From Phymatolithon calcareum (taxonomy: Eukaryota > Rhodophyta > Florideophyceae > Hapalidiales), in contig OZ345378.1 in NCBI GenBank assembly GCA_977006965.1, forward strand, positions 620,001 through 684,000: DNA of 64,000 nt. Reading direction: 5' to 3'. Both the position numbers and the translations under genes were made by a program. Positions 11,166-21,531 of this stretch are shown one piece after another (positions within the stretch are counted from its first letter, which is position 1; the number at the start of each line of letters is the position of its first letter). Under the pieces are notes generated by a model that was given only the letters and a program-made list of their open reading frames with translations, was not told where the DNA came from and did not search any database.

Positions 11166-12054
11166 TTATTGAAGATGCAAATTTCTTCGCCAAAACAGTA
11201 ATAGGTTCGCTCTTCCGGAAGGTGAAAACATGATAGTGAGACAATTTGAAAGCCGACGGATGTGGATGCAATGACTGAACACACCTCTTACGCACTGTGC
11301 AGGTACACATTGCACATTCGAAGCGCTTGCCCTGACCATATTAATCATATCGGTCGGCGTTCGAACGTCTCGGGCACGGAAAATTTGCTTGAGTCGGCCG
11401 GAAACCCCGTGGACAACATTTTTCGTATGTCCAGCTACCATAAAGCAGAGGTTCATTGATTCATAGTAGCCATTGCTCGCCAGCCACGAGCAAAACCAAA
11501 AAACGTATCGGTTTTTGTTCTGTCCTGCGCAATTGACAGCATGCAGAACGAGTCGGTTCGCTTCAGTTGTGGTAGAGGACATCCTATGCGCTTGAGTTGC
11601 ATGTATTACCTTTGAAATTACTTCATTCGCGCTTTTTCCACGTGGCCAGAATCCCTCACACTGAGAATACAAAACGTTGGACTTCATGTTGCTGCTCGAG
11701 ACACTAAACATTTCGAAGTTCATGCCCTTGACGAAGTGCAGGTTTCTAGGCTGGCGCTGTAGTGATGGCAACAGAACCTTTTCGGCAAAATCTATGACCA
11801 GATGCAGAGTACCACGGAATTTGTTTGTAAAACTGAAACTCCTCTGCATTTTCTTTCCTGTGATGCTCTAGTTTATGCACAGCAGTTTCCCTCTCATTTC
11901 CAGTCAGTGTCTTGATGAAGTTTCCCCTCGCGACACATGTGTCACAGTAGTATGTGCCACCGGATGCAATTCTCAGGCATGACTGGAGGCAAGAACTGAG
12001 GTCATAGTGGGAATAGTAGTGCGATTCAGCGCTACAGAAGTCATGGGCACTCAT
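11166..12054 (-). pseudogene. DUF7869-type transposase-like fossil
   Basis: Two overlapping minus-strand frames (12054-11746, then 11849-11166) read like one protein with a frameshift. Visible are an FAEKVLLPSLQRQP segment, GKSANEVISKVIHATQAH, and HAVNCAGQNKNRYVFWF followed by CFMVAGHTKNVVHGVSGRL. These match the HxDNCxGQNKN and GHTKN motifs of the DUF7869 proteins common in eukaryotic mobile elements. The conserved Asp before Asn-Cys is Val here. Given that and the frameshift it is probably inactive. Family name is from memory of motif layout. Confidence 0.6.
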
Positions 12055-12095
12055 GTTAGGTAACGGTGATGAAAATGGGGTAATACTCTATTTCC

Positions 12096-12136
12096 TCTCA
12101 TTGCTATCCTTCCTATTAGGAAGGATAGGAATGAGA
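12096..12136. repeat. 41-bp palindrome, one mismatch
   Basis: Arms of 20 bp around a single central T at 12116, reading CTATCCTTCCTATTAGGAAG across the centre, with one mismatched pair. It lies just 5' of the DUF7869 fossil, so it could be that element's terminus. Confidence 0.85.
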
Positions 12137-13451
12137 TCAAGGAAAGGATAAGGAAAGACTTGTTCGTCAATTTATTATTAAAGGTCATCGGCAAGATTGG
12201 GAAGCGACAGAAGTATAGTCTCACGAGGTACGCTCAAGATTTTGCAGAGCGCGCTTAATGAGTACTGTTTACGACCATGCTTGTTGTGGACCCAGGTGAA
12301 AATATCTGTGCAGTGTGTATTTTAAACTGTGCATCATAAACCCTTAAAACGGTTGATGGTGCACAGGCAAGCTCTGACTCGCTATGTTATCCCGAGGCAT
12401 AGGCTCTATGCTTAAAGATACAGATATCGAGTCTGACAGTACATGTGTCAAAAGACTTTTGGAGGACCGATCAAAGAAAAAACTTAGTTTTGCCTTTGAT
12501 CGTTCCACTTAAATGGGAAGTTCTTTTTGTCGTTTTTCTTGGCAACCGCTAGACTTCGTCCGCGACCCATGCGTTTACTAGCTACTTTTTCTTTTAAATT
12601 TCTTGAAAAACGGATTATTAAAATTAAAAACCAATCTCACCAGCATGCTCTGCAACTCAATCTACTGTAGGAAAGCTAATAAACGCAAATTCTCAAATGT
12701 TACTTTTGCTGCTCTTGTTATGAAACAGTTATTGTTGCTCTGCTCCGCATGCCACGCGGCACATGATTTACAGCAAATAGCACACGATATGATAATAATC
12801 AAATACTGTAGTCTGATATTGCCGAACCAGGATTGATTAATCAACCTAATTATTGATTAATAATCAGCATAACTGAAGTTGATGCTCATCGGCTGTACGC
12901 TAGAATAACATGAGAACGAAATTCTCTTTTGAAAAAATTATCCTCTACTCGCAAGATGCTTTTTAAAAATGGAAATCTTATATTGTCAAATTTCCGGAAA
13001 AGAATTGCTGTGGTATCAACTGGCTCTCATGGGGACGTTTTTTGTACCATTGAACTTTTTATCGTTTTTTAAAAAAGATTCCTAGCTGAGCAGCGCCAGG
13101 AACAATTTAATTGTGATTGCAATCAAGATACGCTATGACAATAGTATTGCAACAAAACAACCAGCTGCCATACTAATTGCAGTATATGGCAAGCTGGCAA
13201 TACAAAGTACAATACTGAAAATAGCAACTTCAATATCGAACAAACTAGAAATTCTAATTACAAAAACTTATTCTAGTCTGAAGTATTGTTTTCAAAACTT
13301 ACCAAGCATTACCGCGTAAAATAAATTTAATACCACATACCTTGTTGTATACGGAATCAACAAGCAAGCAAACCTTTCGCTTTGCCACTTTAAATGAGCT
13401 ACGTAATCGTTCTTCAGGTGCCATTCTTCGGTCATCGATCGACAATGTGCT
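12137..13451. other. AT-rich stretch without recognisable gene
   Basis: AT-rich DNA with several short ORFs of no recognisable family. Imperfect TTGATTAATCAA-type words cluster near 12830-12865. The region up to the hAT fragment may belong to the same decayed hAT copy. Confidence 0.4.
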
Positions 13452-13814
13452 TTATTCCCCCTCAAGCCTGGATACTCTTCTCCACTCCTTCAGTCCTTCC
13501 ATCTCAACCGTTTCGGATACGAGTACATCATCCGAGAACCGTCTGTTCACCTTGAGAAATATCAGCGATTCGAACATAATTGAGGTCGTGCTCTCACGAA
13601 TATCCGATAGAATAAGCTTCGAAAGGCGCCAAAGGCGCTCAACCTCAGCAACTGAACCAAATATAAATTCGCAGTTTATGCAATCGCTCTTGCCGTTCTG
13701 CTCAGGATGGCTGTCTTGCTCGATCTGCCCTATGATGCTAAGCCCATAAGACTGAGCCTCATATTCGCATTCTCGTTCAGGGTAGGGCTTCAGTAAGCGC
13801 TGAACCGATCTCAC
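13452..13814 (-). pseudogene. hAT transposase C-terminal dimerisation-domain fragment
   Basis: The frame contains CEFIFGSVAEVERLWRLSK, then ILSDIRESTTSIMFESLIFL and KVNRRF. This is the pattern of the hAT C-terminal dimerisation region: a hydrophobic residue, S-x-x-x-E-R-L/F-W/F-S, an Arg in the next helix, and FE-x-x-x-FLK-N. BED finger and catalytic core are missing. It lies next to, but outside, the hAT MITE at 13912. Confidence 0.55.
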
Positions 13815-13911
13815 CTCCTCAACTGTAAATTAAACGAACTCTGTCCTTTGAATTTTTACTACCCCAGACTCAAAGTGCTTGTTGCGAACAGTCTGAGCGT
13901 TGGGCACAAAG

Positions 13912-14238
13912 CAAAGCATTGGAATTATTTATTTATTTTTATTCTTTTCTCGAAAAGTGTCGAGAATAAATAATTTATTGTTGAACGCAGAAGCAATAAA
14001 TTATTGTATTCAAGTTCAGCGAGGTATAAATAACTGGTTATTCCCCGAATTATTGGATCCTTCTTGCTACTTTCTGTCGCGATAGAATAACCGGATCGAA
14101 AAAATGAGGAGTCCGATACAATAATTGTCGCAACCACGACGATCTCAATAAATACAATAAATATGCGAGACTCAGGAATAAATTATTGGAACAATAATTT
14201 AAATAATTACAATAGCAATTATTTTTTCCAATGCTTTG
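13912..14238. mobile_element. 327-bp hAT MITE with 8-bp target duplication GCACAAAG
   Basis: TIRs begin CAAAGCATTGG at 13912 and end CCAATGCTTTG at 14238. GCACAAAG is duplicated at 13904-13911 and 14239-14246, the 8-bp size diagnostic of hAT elements. The interior is AT-rich and non-coding. The inverse complement matches 27542-27868 with one difference that I could see, so both copies are young. Confidence 0.92.
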
Positions 14239-14459
14239 GCACAAAGTAGTCAGGACCAAGCTAGTTTAGATGAAGTGGGTAACTATCTTTATGGCGATGG
14301 TCTTGAACTTTTTCGAAAGTACATCAAGTCCGAGCTAAAATAAATATTTCTGATGTTTGTATTTGTAGGCAACAAAGTCAAGCTTCACTTTGTTTGAAAT
14401 TCTTGAAAACGTAAATCCTTTAAAACAATTCATTGTCCGTCCCCAATTCTAAATACATT

Positions 14460-14487
14460 TGGTGACTTCGTTTTAACGAAGTCACCA
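14460..14487. repeat. 28-bp perfect hairpin
   Basis: TGGTGACTTCGTT is followed after TT by its exact inverse complement. It stands alone in non-coding DNA and is followed by no T-run, so I do not call it a terminator. Confidence 0.85.
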
Positions 14488-15254
14488 GGTTTCTACAGAA
14501 TGGCTCCGAGCTATCCGGTGAATTTATTAACCTCCACAAGAAACTGACCAATTGAGTCAATCGTTATGTTGGACGGCTCCTCGGCCGACACATTAATAAT
14601 AAAGTCTCGCGGCGCCGCGAATCGTTTATGCATACTGCACTTTCCGGACCAGCGAGTAGCATAGGGCATAGCAGGAACAAGGGGGCTAGTGTCTATGTGA
14701 CGAATACCCTCAGTTGAGGGTGGATTTAAAAGCTCAAAAAAGTTGGTAAATAGAATGCGTAACAGTTTATTAAGGCCAGATTCGGAAAGGCGGCCTTTCT
14801 TCTTGGTGACGAGTACCCCAACGACTACCTTAAAAATCGCGTCATTCTATGATAGGAATGAAAATATGCTGGTCACTGAGAAGAAGCACATCTGCTTTTC
14901 CACGCGAAAAAGACCGACCGCGCGCAGTCGTACGTCAGTACATGCCAAGGAAGCATCAGCGGCCGTTCTCGCAGAGTGCTCCAGACTAAACGGAGCCTTT
15001 TCGAAGTCAAAAAAGGTGAGCGGCATGGTTCAGAAGTTACTCGTGGAAAATATCAATGTTTGCGCGAGCATGTCACTGCGCGTGAAATGGGTCCTGATTC
15101 GTCATCCTTTGAAGAAGACTTGGATTAAGACAGTCGATCTTGTCAAAATCAAGGCCTGTAACGCTGACGATGACATTTCAGACGCTCTCCAGCCTGAACC
15201 GAGCCAGCAACGGCAAAGTGCGGCACCGCCCTTCCTGCTTACAGTACTCATCCT
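14488..15254. other. No gene supported
   Basis: A plus-strand frame of 236 codons (14743-15453) lacks a sensible ATG at its start. Its last 60 codons run antisense through the LINE tail, so I do not accept it as a gene. Nothing else is recognised. Confidence 0.4.
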
Positions 15255-15303
15255 CTTTCTTTCTTTCTTTCTTTCTTTATTGCAGATGACGTCAATTTTT
15301 AAG

Positions 15304-15504
15304 TTAACGCCTAAACTTGCTCTCGAGCAAGTTCTCTTCGTTCAAATATTGGATTATCGCTACGGGTTTCTCTCTGCACAGATCTTCTACTGTTTTGCTC
15401 CGAACTCTGCCGATGAATTTCCGTCGACTAACAGCCCGACCCGAACAATGTAGGATCATATGTTCCACAGTTTCCTTCACATCATACGGGCATTTCTTGC
15501 ACAT
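15304..15504 (-). pseudogene. LINE ORF2 C-terminal C2HC zinc-knuckle
   Basis: CKKCPYDVKETVEHMILHC gives the C-x2-C-x10-H-x4-C-like knuckle that follows RNase H in many LINE polyproteins. The frame ends QYLNEENLLESKFRR and a stop, immediately followed by a short 3' UTR and the GAAA tail. The closing peptide resembles one read at 23940-24010, KFLNNEKLLQNSFRR, showing the same family. Confidence 0.75.
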
Positions 15505-15612
15505 TGGGTCGTGAGGAAGTGGCTCATTCTCGTTGTGTCCATGGTGGAAGCTGGCGACGATTGGACAGTAATTAGTTATGAGCTGGTTGAGTATTACCTC
15601 AGCCCGTCTATG

Positions 15613-15882
15613 TCAGATGTGTAGGTCTTCCGGGAGTGTCGGGATGGTAACTGGTTTGCTTCTACAAGGCGGTTTGATAATGGATCGTGCCGCTTCCATG
15701 GTGAGAGGTACCGCTTGATGTGATAGCAGGCTTGATTCCGAGATTCCCCGGCGCGCGAGCTCATCAGCAGCCTCATTTTTCGGGACTCCGCAGTGACTCG
15801 GTATCCAAATGCCTTCTATGTGAATCTCCTGTGCCATGATTTGTTCCATAAGATTCCATAGTTTCCGAACCATCTTCGCCAA
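15613..15882 (-). pseudogene. LINE RNase H domain fragment
   Basis: The frame has EGIWIPSHCGVPKNEAADEL followed by ARRG, the C-terminal signature of retroelement RNase H (W-I/V-P-S-H-x-G-x-x-x-N-E-x-A-D). The catalytic His and Asp of that block are intact. The N-terminal half with the other catalytic acids is in another frame or lost. Confidence 0.8.
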
Positions 15883-16512
15883 TCTTCATCGCGGAACGCC
15901 CGTTTTTCGTCTACAGTCGCGATCACATGCTCCTCAGAAGAGCAAAAAAGCTTCGATAAAACCTTCAGAAGCTCTAAACGCTCTCTTTCGGCCTCTCTCG
16001 CCAACGTCTTGCAGTGCCCTTGGAACAAAAAAGCGGACAGGGAGCTTAATGTCACCACGTCCAACCGCGGGCCGGATACTGGCGCTCATGGGTTGCCATG
16101 GTACAAGCGGAAACTCTATGCCCGATTGAGGGAAGAGTTTCGTCTCAGTTCTGGAATTCCGCACTCTAAACGGAGACTTCTTATCCGAAATTGGTAGTAT
16201 TGGACTTCAACCTAGTTCGATTGCGTCATGACGATGTTTACTCAAGTCCACCTGCGAAAAATTGCCGCTTGGATCTCCGCTAAACGGAGAATAAAGGAAC
16301 GAAAAGAGACTACGACGAGAGCGGTGATTCAGTTTTTCGAAATACTCATCCCTCATGACAAGGGTTGCGTTCGGTGCTGAGAGCGCTTTTTGGAAGTCTA
16401 CCAGGCCGAAGAAGTATCTTCCCGGCCCTTCTTCTTCAAAAACTGCGGTTCCGTTCGCCGAACACCTCTGGTGGATTTCATTCAGCGTGCAGCCAAGTGA
16501 AAAAGGCGACAT

Positions 16513-18928
16513 GTAGTCTTCGCAGTACCGCTGGTCGCTCCGTCAAGATTCTGTCGATGTCATGAATGCCCATAGAAAGAGCACTGTGTCAAAGAGATGT
16601 CGAAGGCGAGATGGTCCATGGTATAGCAGTTCTGTGCTGTCTTGTGGCCGCATATTCCGGTATAAGGCGTATTATATGTGCAGATTCATACTTGACAAGT
16701 GCTGAATCTGCAGAGATTCATCAAGTGCGCTTATAGTTCATAGGGGTCATCAAACTCACCTGGCAATTTTCGTGGTTGTTAGCTGTCTCTTATTCTATGG
16801 TTCCCATTCACAGTGTTAGCAGCACATGACGCAGAGAAGGTATTGTGAAGTGCCGGGTGTGCAACTCATCGATAACATATGACGCGCGCATTACTTATCA
16901 AGGTTTAGTCGTCCCAGAACGTACATTTGCATTCGAGAGCAGTGTTGCAAGCCACTTAACTGCTGTAACACCCTGCTCTTTCACATGCCGAGACAGCGCG
17001 AGAGAACTCGTGATCGGCTGAAGGGACGTCGACGCGATACCTTCGCTGTCCCGAAGCTGGCATCTAGGGATATCGATTGCAGTGACCATTCCTGGGCACC
17101 GCTATCCCTGCAAGTAGGCGACTCTTCCGTGTGGGTGCCGGAAGGTCCACGCAGAAGAGAGGCCTACCAAAGGTACTAGTAAGCCATGATCCAATCAAGG
17201 TGGTGGTTAGAGCCGTAAGGATGCGGAGTTGTTCCATCAGCTTCGAGAAGTCCCGCAGTAAAGAAAGAAAGAAAGGTGGTGGTTTTTGCATATCTCGTGA
17301 TTTCCTGAACACTGGGGTCTTCCTCCTGCCTTTGCTACATTGCTAATCGGCCTGATTATTACTTAAGTACAATAAAGGCAGCGCCATCGGAAACGAGAAA
17401 CGGCATGGCGACCTAGCCTCTCAATCTCTCCTGTTCCCAACGTTACCATCGTTCCCATCTTTTCCTTCGTCCTGACACGCCGTGAGGCGTTACACTCCCA
17501 AGAAAAAGAAGAGGATATGACAGCGGATGTCATGATGACTACATATGTTGTTGCAAAACAACTGCAGAGATGGAAAATTAAAGAAAACTACCCTTGTATG
17601 CTCATCATGTAATACACTTGATGGCGCCGCAATCTACATATTTGGCACTTCAACTGGTAGAAACTGTTTTGCTACGCATGTTGAACACATCCGTGCGCTT
17701 GACGCTTTTGACGAGCCTGATAGTCAGTAGCTTTCGTTTCCAAAGAGTAGATTCCCTCAATTGAGCGAAAAGCGTCTCTCAGTTGAGGTAAAATTCCCGT
17801 CAAATAGACACTAGGCTGAACAGAAGATCGCCAGTCTTTCTGCTTGTCTTTGCCTCTCTCGTCGACCTTAGTTGTTCGTTAATCCTTACCATCTCCACGT
17901 TTAGGCTGAGTTTGTGGCTCTTGCATCCACAAGAAGAACTCCAAGGAGACATGCGACGTTGAACTGACACGTAGAATGTGATGGTTCGCGCCGTGCAGAG
18001 TCCTTGTCACTCGAAGCTTTCTCTGCCGTCACCATGTCCGATGTGACTTAATCTGTACATTGCAAGCAATATTTCCGACCTTCGCAGAATTTACTGCTAA
18101 ACTTCCACCTGGTCAAGTGGTTAAACTGACTCGGAGGGCGCGCGGTAAGGCGGCCGTTGGAATGTTCCGGTTTTGAGTCCCGGGTTTGCGACTGTTTCCG
18201 GCGAAGATTTCTGACGCGGTTTTTTCTCCTAATTTCTCACATGTTGCACGCGTTCCGGAGTGGGTTTTGGCATTGCACATGGGGGTCCAGCCGACGTGCA
18301 GCGCACATGTACAAGCTGAAAATTTTCTGTAAGGAAAAGAGTCCAACATTTCCGGCCGTCTACTTGGACTCGCAATACGTGGATTCTGCGGGTGGAAGCG
18401 CCCAGTAAGGGCGAGCGGTAGGCAGAGAAGAAGCATGCTTTAAATTAACTAGCAGTAATAACGACCTGCTGTAATCTAAGTAGAAGGTAATTAACAAAAT
18501 AAAGCACTGCTTAGCAAGCCTCTTTGGGGCGAGAGCAGATTCACACACACACACATATTAAACTTTAAACTATTGCAAAACAAATTGCAATACTTGTACA
18601 GGTCTGGAATATATTGCAATACTAAGGCTTTTCGCGATGTCCAATGTTTTTGCAACGTGTTGTATTTCAATTGTTCCCTAGCTCTGCAATCAAGTGTTGT
18701 TGATTATTCCCCAATCGACTTTAAACTTCTAGTATGATATCGATAATCTCGGGTACCGTCCGTTAGGCAATTTCAAATTTTTGACTTGCAAATTCTCCCA
18801 CCCATCACTGCGGTCCCTTGCTCTCCAACCCGCTCATTTACTTCCCACGATCCTCACCGCCGACGCAGCTCGCTATCCTTTCCGCTAGTGGCGCTTCAGC
18901 TCGTCAGTGACACTCGTTCCGTGTGGCC
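16513..18928. other. Intergenic, no gene recognised; LINE-like tail at 17256-17275
   Basis: No ORF here shows a known domain. At 17252-17275 the plus strand reads CGCAGTAAAGAAAGAAAGAA, like the 3' tail of the LINE at 15255, so a further truncated copy may end here. An 11-bp hairpin sits at 17753-17787. The last few hundred bases are the promoter and 5' leader of the TPX2-like gene. Confidence 0.45.
18105..18190 (+). other. Possible tRNA-derived Pol III promoter (SINE-like)
   Basis: TGGTCAAGTGG at 18110 resembles a tRNA A box and GGTTTTGAGTCC at 18169 resembles a B box with one extra T. Spacing is 59 nt. I cannot fold a tRNA cloverleaf, no TSD was found, and the match may be chance. Confidence 0.2.
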
Positions 18929-19915
18929 ATGGATTTGGCGGACAAGTACGTCAACGAACGGACTGTGCCAGTAAGCCCGCGTCTCCACACCACGCGCGAA
19001 CGTCCAAGTCGTAACTCTGTTAACAAGCCGGATCCGACTCCCTTCCGCGCCCTGCCGATGCCAAACTTCAGCAAGGCAGCTCCGGTGCACATATCAAGGC
19101 CGCGAAGGCAGCGAACTTGCCAGCGCTCGCGCTCCACGGAAGAAGAGTGCGCTGGTACGAAAAAGCCGTATGCCTTCAAGATGACGAGACCAGAACCGTT
19201 TAACCTGGAATCGATCGCTAGGCACGAGCTCGCCGTGGCCGAATTCGAGCAGAAGAAAGAAGAAATGGAGGAGGCTGAAGAATTGCGCAGGGTGTTCAAG
19301 GCTCAACCATTGAGGGAGGACATGCTTCATAGCGCAACATTCGTTCCCGTCCTCGGTACGACTCCGCTTACGGAACCAGTGGATGTTGTGACTGCGTCAC
19401 GTAAACGAGCGGACCGGCGCGCGCAGTTCGATCAGCGCACCGCTGAGCGTCTCGTCGCCGAGGAACGTCACCGTGCAGAAATGTTAGCCACCCGGCAGGC
19501 TCAAGAAGAGGAAGAAATGCGGAAGCACTGGAAGGAACACGGGTTCCGTGCCAGACCTGTACCGAGCTCTACGTACACTGTTCCTCCCACGCTCCACCGT
19601 AGCATGGGTGGCGATGAAAATGCGATTCGCAGGAGCATGAGCTTGAAAATTCGATCAGTGAACGGGAGTGCTGAGTCGGAGAAAAGTATTTCTCGACGAA
19701 GCTTGGGGTCTCGTAAATCTTGGTCCAATCAGATTGGCAGTAAGAGCGAAAATTTGAAAACACCTTTGAAATTGAACAGCTCTGAAAGCTCTGCTGAGAG
19801 CAACGAAAAAGCAAAGTCCACCTCGCCTTACTCGCCATCGGATCTTCTTGCGAATATGAAGCGTGTGATTCAGCGCTATCAAAGGCATTCTCCGACACTT
19901 GGAAGCCCGTCGTAA
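18929..19915 (+). CDS. TPX2-domain microtubule-associated protein
   Basis: Single-exon protein of 328 residues. An in-frame GTG lies six bases upstream, but the ATG at 18929 is in an ideal Kozak context (GCCATGG) and is taken as start. Residues 39-46 (FRALPMPN) and 79-165 (KPYAFKMTRPEPF ... FKAQPLREDM ... PLTEPVDVVTASRKRADRR) show the TPX2 C-terminal domain pattern: P-F-x-L, then F-x-A-x-P-x, then a basic LTEP-x-x-x-x-x-T/S-x-x-R-A-x-x-R block. A second FRARPVP-like block follows a long charged helix rich in Glu, Arg and Ala (about 165-205). The C-terminus is Ser/Lys-rich and probably disordered. Family members bind microtubules and assist spindle assembly. No Aurora-binding N-terminus typical of true TPX2 is evident, so it is a TPX2-like protein, not a confirmed TPX2. 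Confidence 0.75.
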   Translation: MDLADKYVNERTVPVSPRLHTTRERPSRNSVNKPDPTPFRALPMPNFSKAAPVHISRPRRQRTCQRSRSTEEECAGTKKPYAFKMTRPEPFNLESIARHELAVAEFEQKKEEMEEAEELRRVFKAQPLREDMLHSATFVPVLGTTPLTEPVDVVTASRKRADRRAQFDQRTAERLVAEERHRAEMLATRQAQEEEEMRKHWKEHGFRARPVPSSTYTVPPTLHRSMGGDENAIRRSMSLKIRSVNGSAESEKSISRRSLGSRKSWSNQIGSKSENLKTPLKLNSSESSAESNEKAKSTSPYSPSDLLANMKRVIQRYQRHSPTLGSPS

Positions 19916-20179
19916 CAAGTCGAAATGCGTTTGCTTTTACTCTTGAAGAAATTTTTTTACTTTAGCAATCTCCTCGAAGATACCTTCCCGTTCTCGCATG
20001 CATCCCTGGGAAGTGTGGAGTCGTTTTCTCATTCCAGAATTTGTGTTACTTTGAGTTTGCTGTGAGCGCAAATCGTCATCGTGATATACTTGTTCGGTTG
20101 TTAATAAACAGCTCTTCAACTAGTATCTACTCTACTACATGTAGCGGTTTGGCGATGGTGACTTCAAAAAGAAATTAGT
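19916..20179. other. Short intergenic
   Basis: 3' flank of the TPX2-like gene and of the converging hypothetical frame. TTAATAAAC at 20100 could serve as a polyadenylation signal for the plus-strand gene. Confidence 0.35.
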
Positions 20180-20971
20180 TTATCTCGGAGGGCGAGGTAG
20201 TAGTCGTCTAAGGGTTTGAGTTTGCCTGCCAATACCTGGCGGCAGAGGTTCTGGTACTTCCGGGAGTCCGTACTCGGAGATTGTAGGGTCATTTGGAGTC
20301 AGATAGATTAGTTCTTGTTGAGAGGAGGAAATGATGTTTTGCGGTGCGCCATGGTTACCATTAGTTGAGTACGTTGTCCTTATCTGAGCCAAAAGATTGC
20401 CAATCGGAAAAAGTTGGCCATAGCTCTCGGTAAACTGAGCCCACGACGGCAAGGGGCCAGTGGAAAGATGTACGGGTTGTTGTTGTCCAGTTTGCGTGGT
20501 TTGTTGATAGCTGACTTCCACAGATATTGGAGTTTGCGGCGGCGCTCCACTCGCAGTGTCTGGCACAAGTGCATATTCCTTCCTTGATCCTGAATGTGCA
20601 ACGTGAATGGCGCCGAACGCACCGTAAACGCGGGTCTCAAGAATGGCAAGATTGGCAAGGTCAAGCACGAAACGGGTGGCAGATGGTGCGATGCCGGCAG
20701 GGGCGCTCGGTGGATGCAGCGGGGAGAATACGGGGCCCATTATGGTGCCCATGACATATCGATCCTCGATAAGGAAGACAGGGGCATAAAAGCAGGCCTT
20801 CCGGCGTTGCGTGGTCGGTGTAATGTGTGTGACACTTAGTGCCTGATCGCGCTGTGCCCTTGTGAGACCTTGGGTTTGGGTGGAAATGGCAAGCCATTTT
20901 GCAGAAGCCGCATTATTCAGTATAGCATTGATTCCTGGTGACTGTGAGGCCAGACGAAGCAGGGATGGCAT
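20180..20971 (-). CDS. Hypothetical protein (263 aa), possibly a fragment of a larger broken gene
   Basis: Starts at a true ATG and reads 263 residues. Composition is protein-like: mixed hydrophobic and polar N-terminal 110 residues (FYAPVFLIEDRYVMGTIMG, RFVLDLANLAILETRVYGAF), then a Gln/Pro/Thr-rich tail and an Arg/Pro-rich end. I do not recognise the family. No membrane segment or signal peptide is visible. The same frame stays open upstream for over 110 codons beyond one TGA at 21011-21013, so this may be the 3' half of a gene with a nonsense mutation, or a second exon. The GC content is higher than in the surrounding AT-rich DNA. Gene or transposon origin cannot be told. Confidence 0.4.
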   Translation of the reverse strand: MPSLLRLASQSPGINAILNNAASAKWLAISTQTQGLTRAQRDQALSVTHITPTTQRRKACFYAPVFLIEDRYVMGTIMGPVFSPLHPPSAPAGIAPSATRFVLDLANLAILETRVYGAFGAIHVAHSGSRKEYALVPDTASGAPPQTPISVEVSYQQTTQTGQQQPVHLSTGPLPSWAQFTESYGQLFPIGNLLAQIRTTYSTNGNHGAPQNIISSSQQELIYLTPNDPTISEYGLPEVPEPLPPGIGRQTQTLRRLLPRPPR

Positions 20972-21010
20972 TCGGTTCGAGTGCCCTTGGGCATGACGCC
21001 GCCCGCAAGT

Positions 21011-21369
21011 TCAATGCGCGGGCGACAAAAGTGATCGTTCGGAAATTCGGAATACAAGTGTGGCACCAAAGTAACGGTGTCGATTGCCGTGTGCACAACG
21101 CGAAGTTCGTTGTTTTGCTAGCGCAAAAGTAGTGGCGGAAAACCCTATGCTCCAGTATCTTGGAAGGCCTTCTTCGCGGTTGTCGAATTCCACGATTCGT
21201 AGGAAAGGAAGAACAGGGGGGCAACGAGTCGCGGGGCTTCGCTGGTGTTTGAAACCAAATGCGCGACAAATGGAATGGTCCAAGTCTTTGATGACGGGGA
21301 ATGTGGAGGGTAGCGATTGGTGAGACAGCCTAACGGAGGAGAGGGTGGCATATTTGGTGCTTAAATACC
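21011..21369 (-). pseudogene. Upstream in-frame extension of the hypothetical protein, no ATG
   Basis: This frame ends at the TGA (21011-21013), 13 codons before the ATG at 20971, and is in the same frame as the downstream ORF. It reads like folded protein (FLRIVEFDNREEGLPRYWSI, GFSATTFALAKQRT, HRYFGATLVFRISERSLL) but has no ATG down to the preceding stop near 21370. Either there is an upstream exon or the gene is decayed. I do not recognise the domain. Confidence 0.35.
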
Positions 21370-21531
21370 TCTAGCTTCCCGCGAGCAGAGTGCTCAGAGT
21401 GGGGGAAAGGCGGCACGTTGCCCCTCCCGTTTCACGGGGACTTCGGGGACTTTGAAAGTACCGTGCAGGGAAGGTTTCAAAAGAGCCGCGGGGCCTTCAA
21501 TGATTATGAATGATGCAATTCATTTGAGCGG

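Larger units (their letters stand above)
15255..16512 (-). mobile_element. 5'-truncated non-LTR retrotransposon with RNase H and microsatellite tail
   Basis: Read on the minus strand, the order is: possible RT debris (16512-16207, with FGLVDFQKALSA like the RT motif A region), RNase H (15882-15613), C2HC knuckle (15504-15304), a short 3' UTR, then a TAAAGAAAGAAAGAAAG tail at 15280-15255. An internal RNase H plus C-terminal C2HC and a simple-repeat tail fit the I-like group of LINEs. Frames shift between parts, so it is dead. Similar 3' ends occur at 23901-24020 and possibly at 17256. Confidence 0.75.

Noticed and set aside
14743-15453. 236-codon plus-strand ORF
   Set aside because: Begins at TTG, runs antisense through the LINE tail and microsatellite (giving FLSFFLSLL), and has no recognisable domain.
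18105-18190. Complete tRNA gene
   Set aside because: A- and B-box-like words exist but acceptor, anticodon and T stems do not fold. Kept only as a weak SINE-like promoter.
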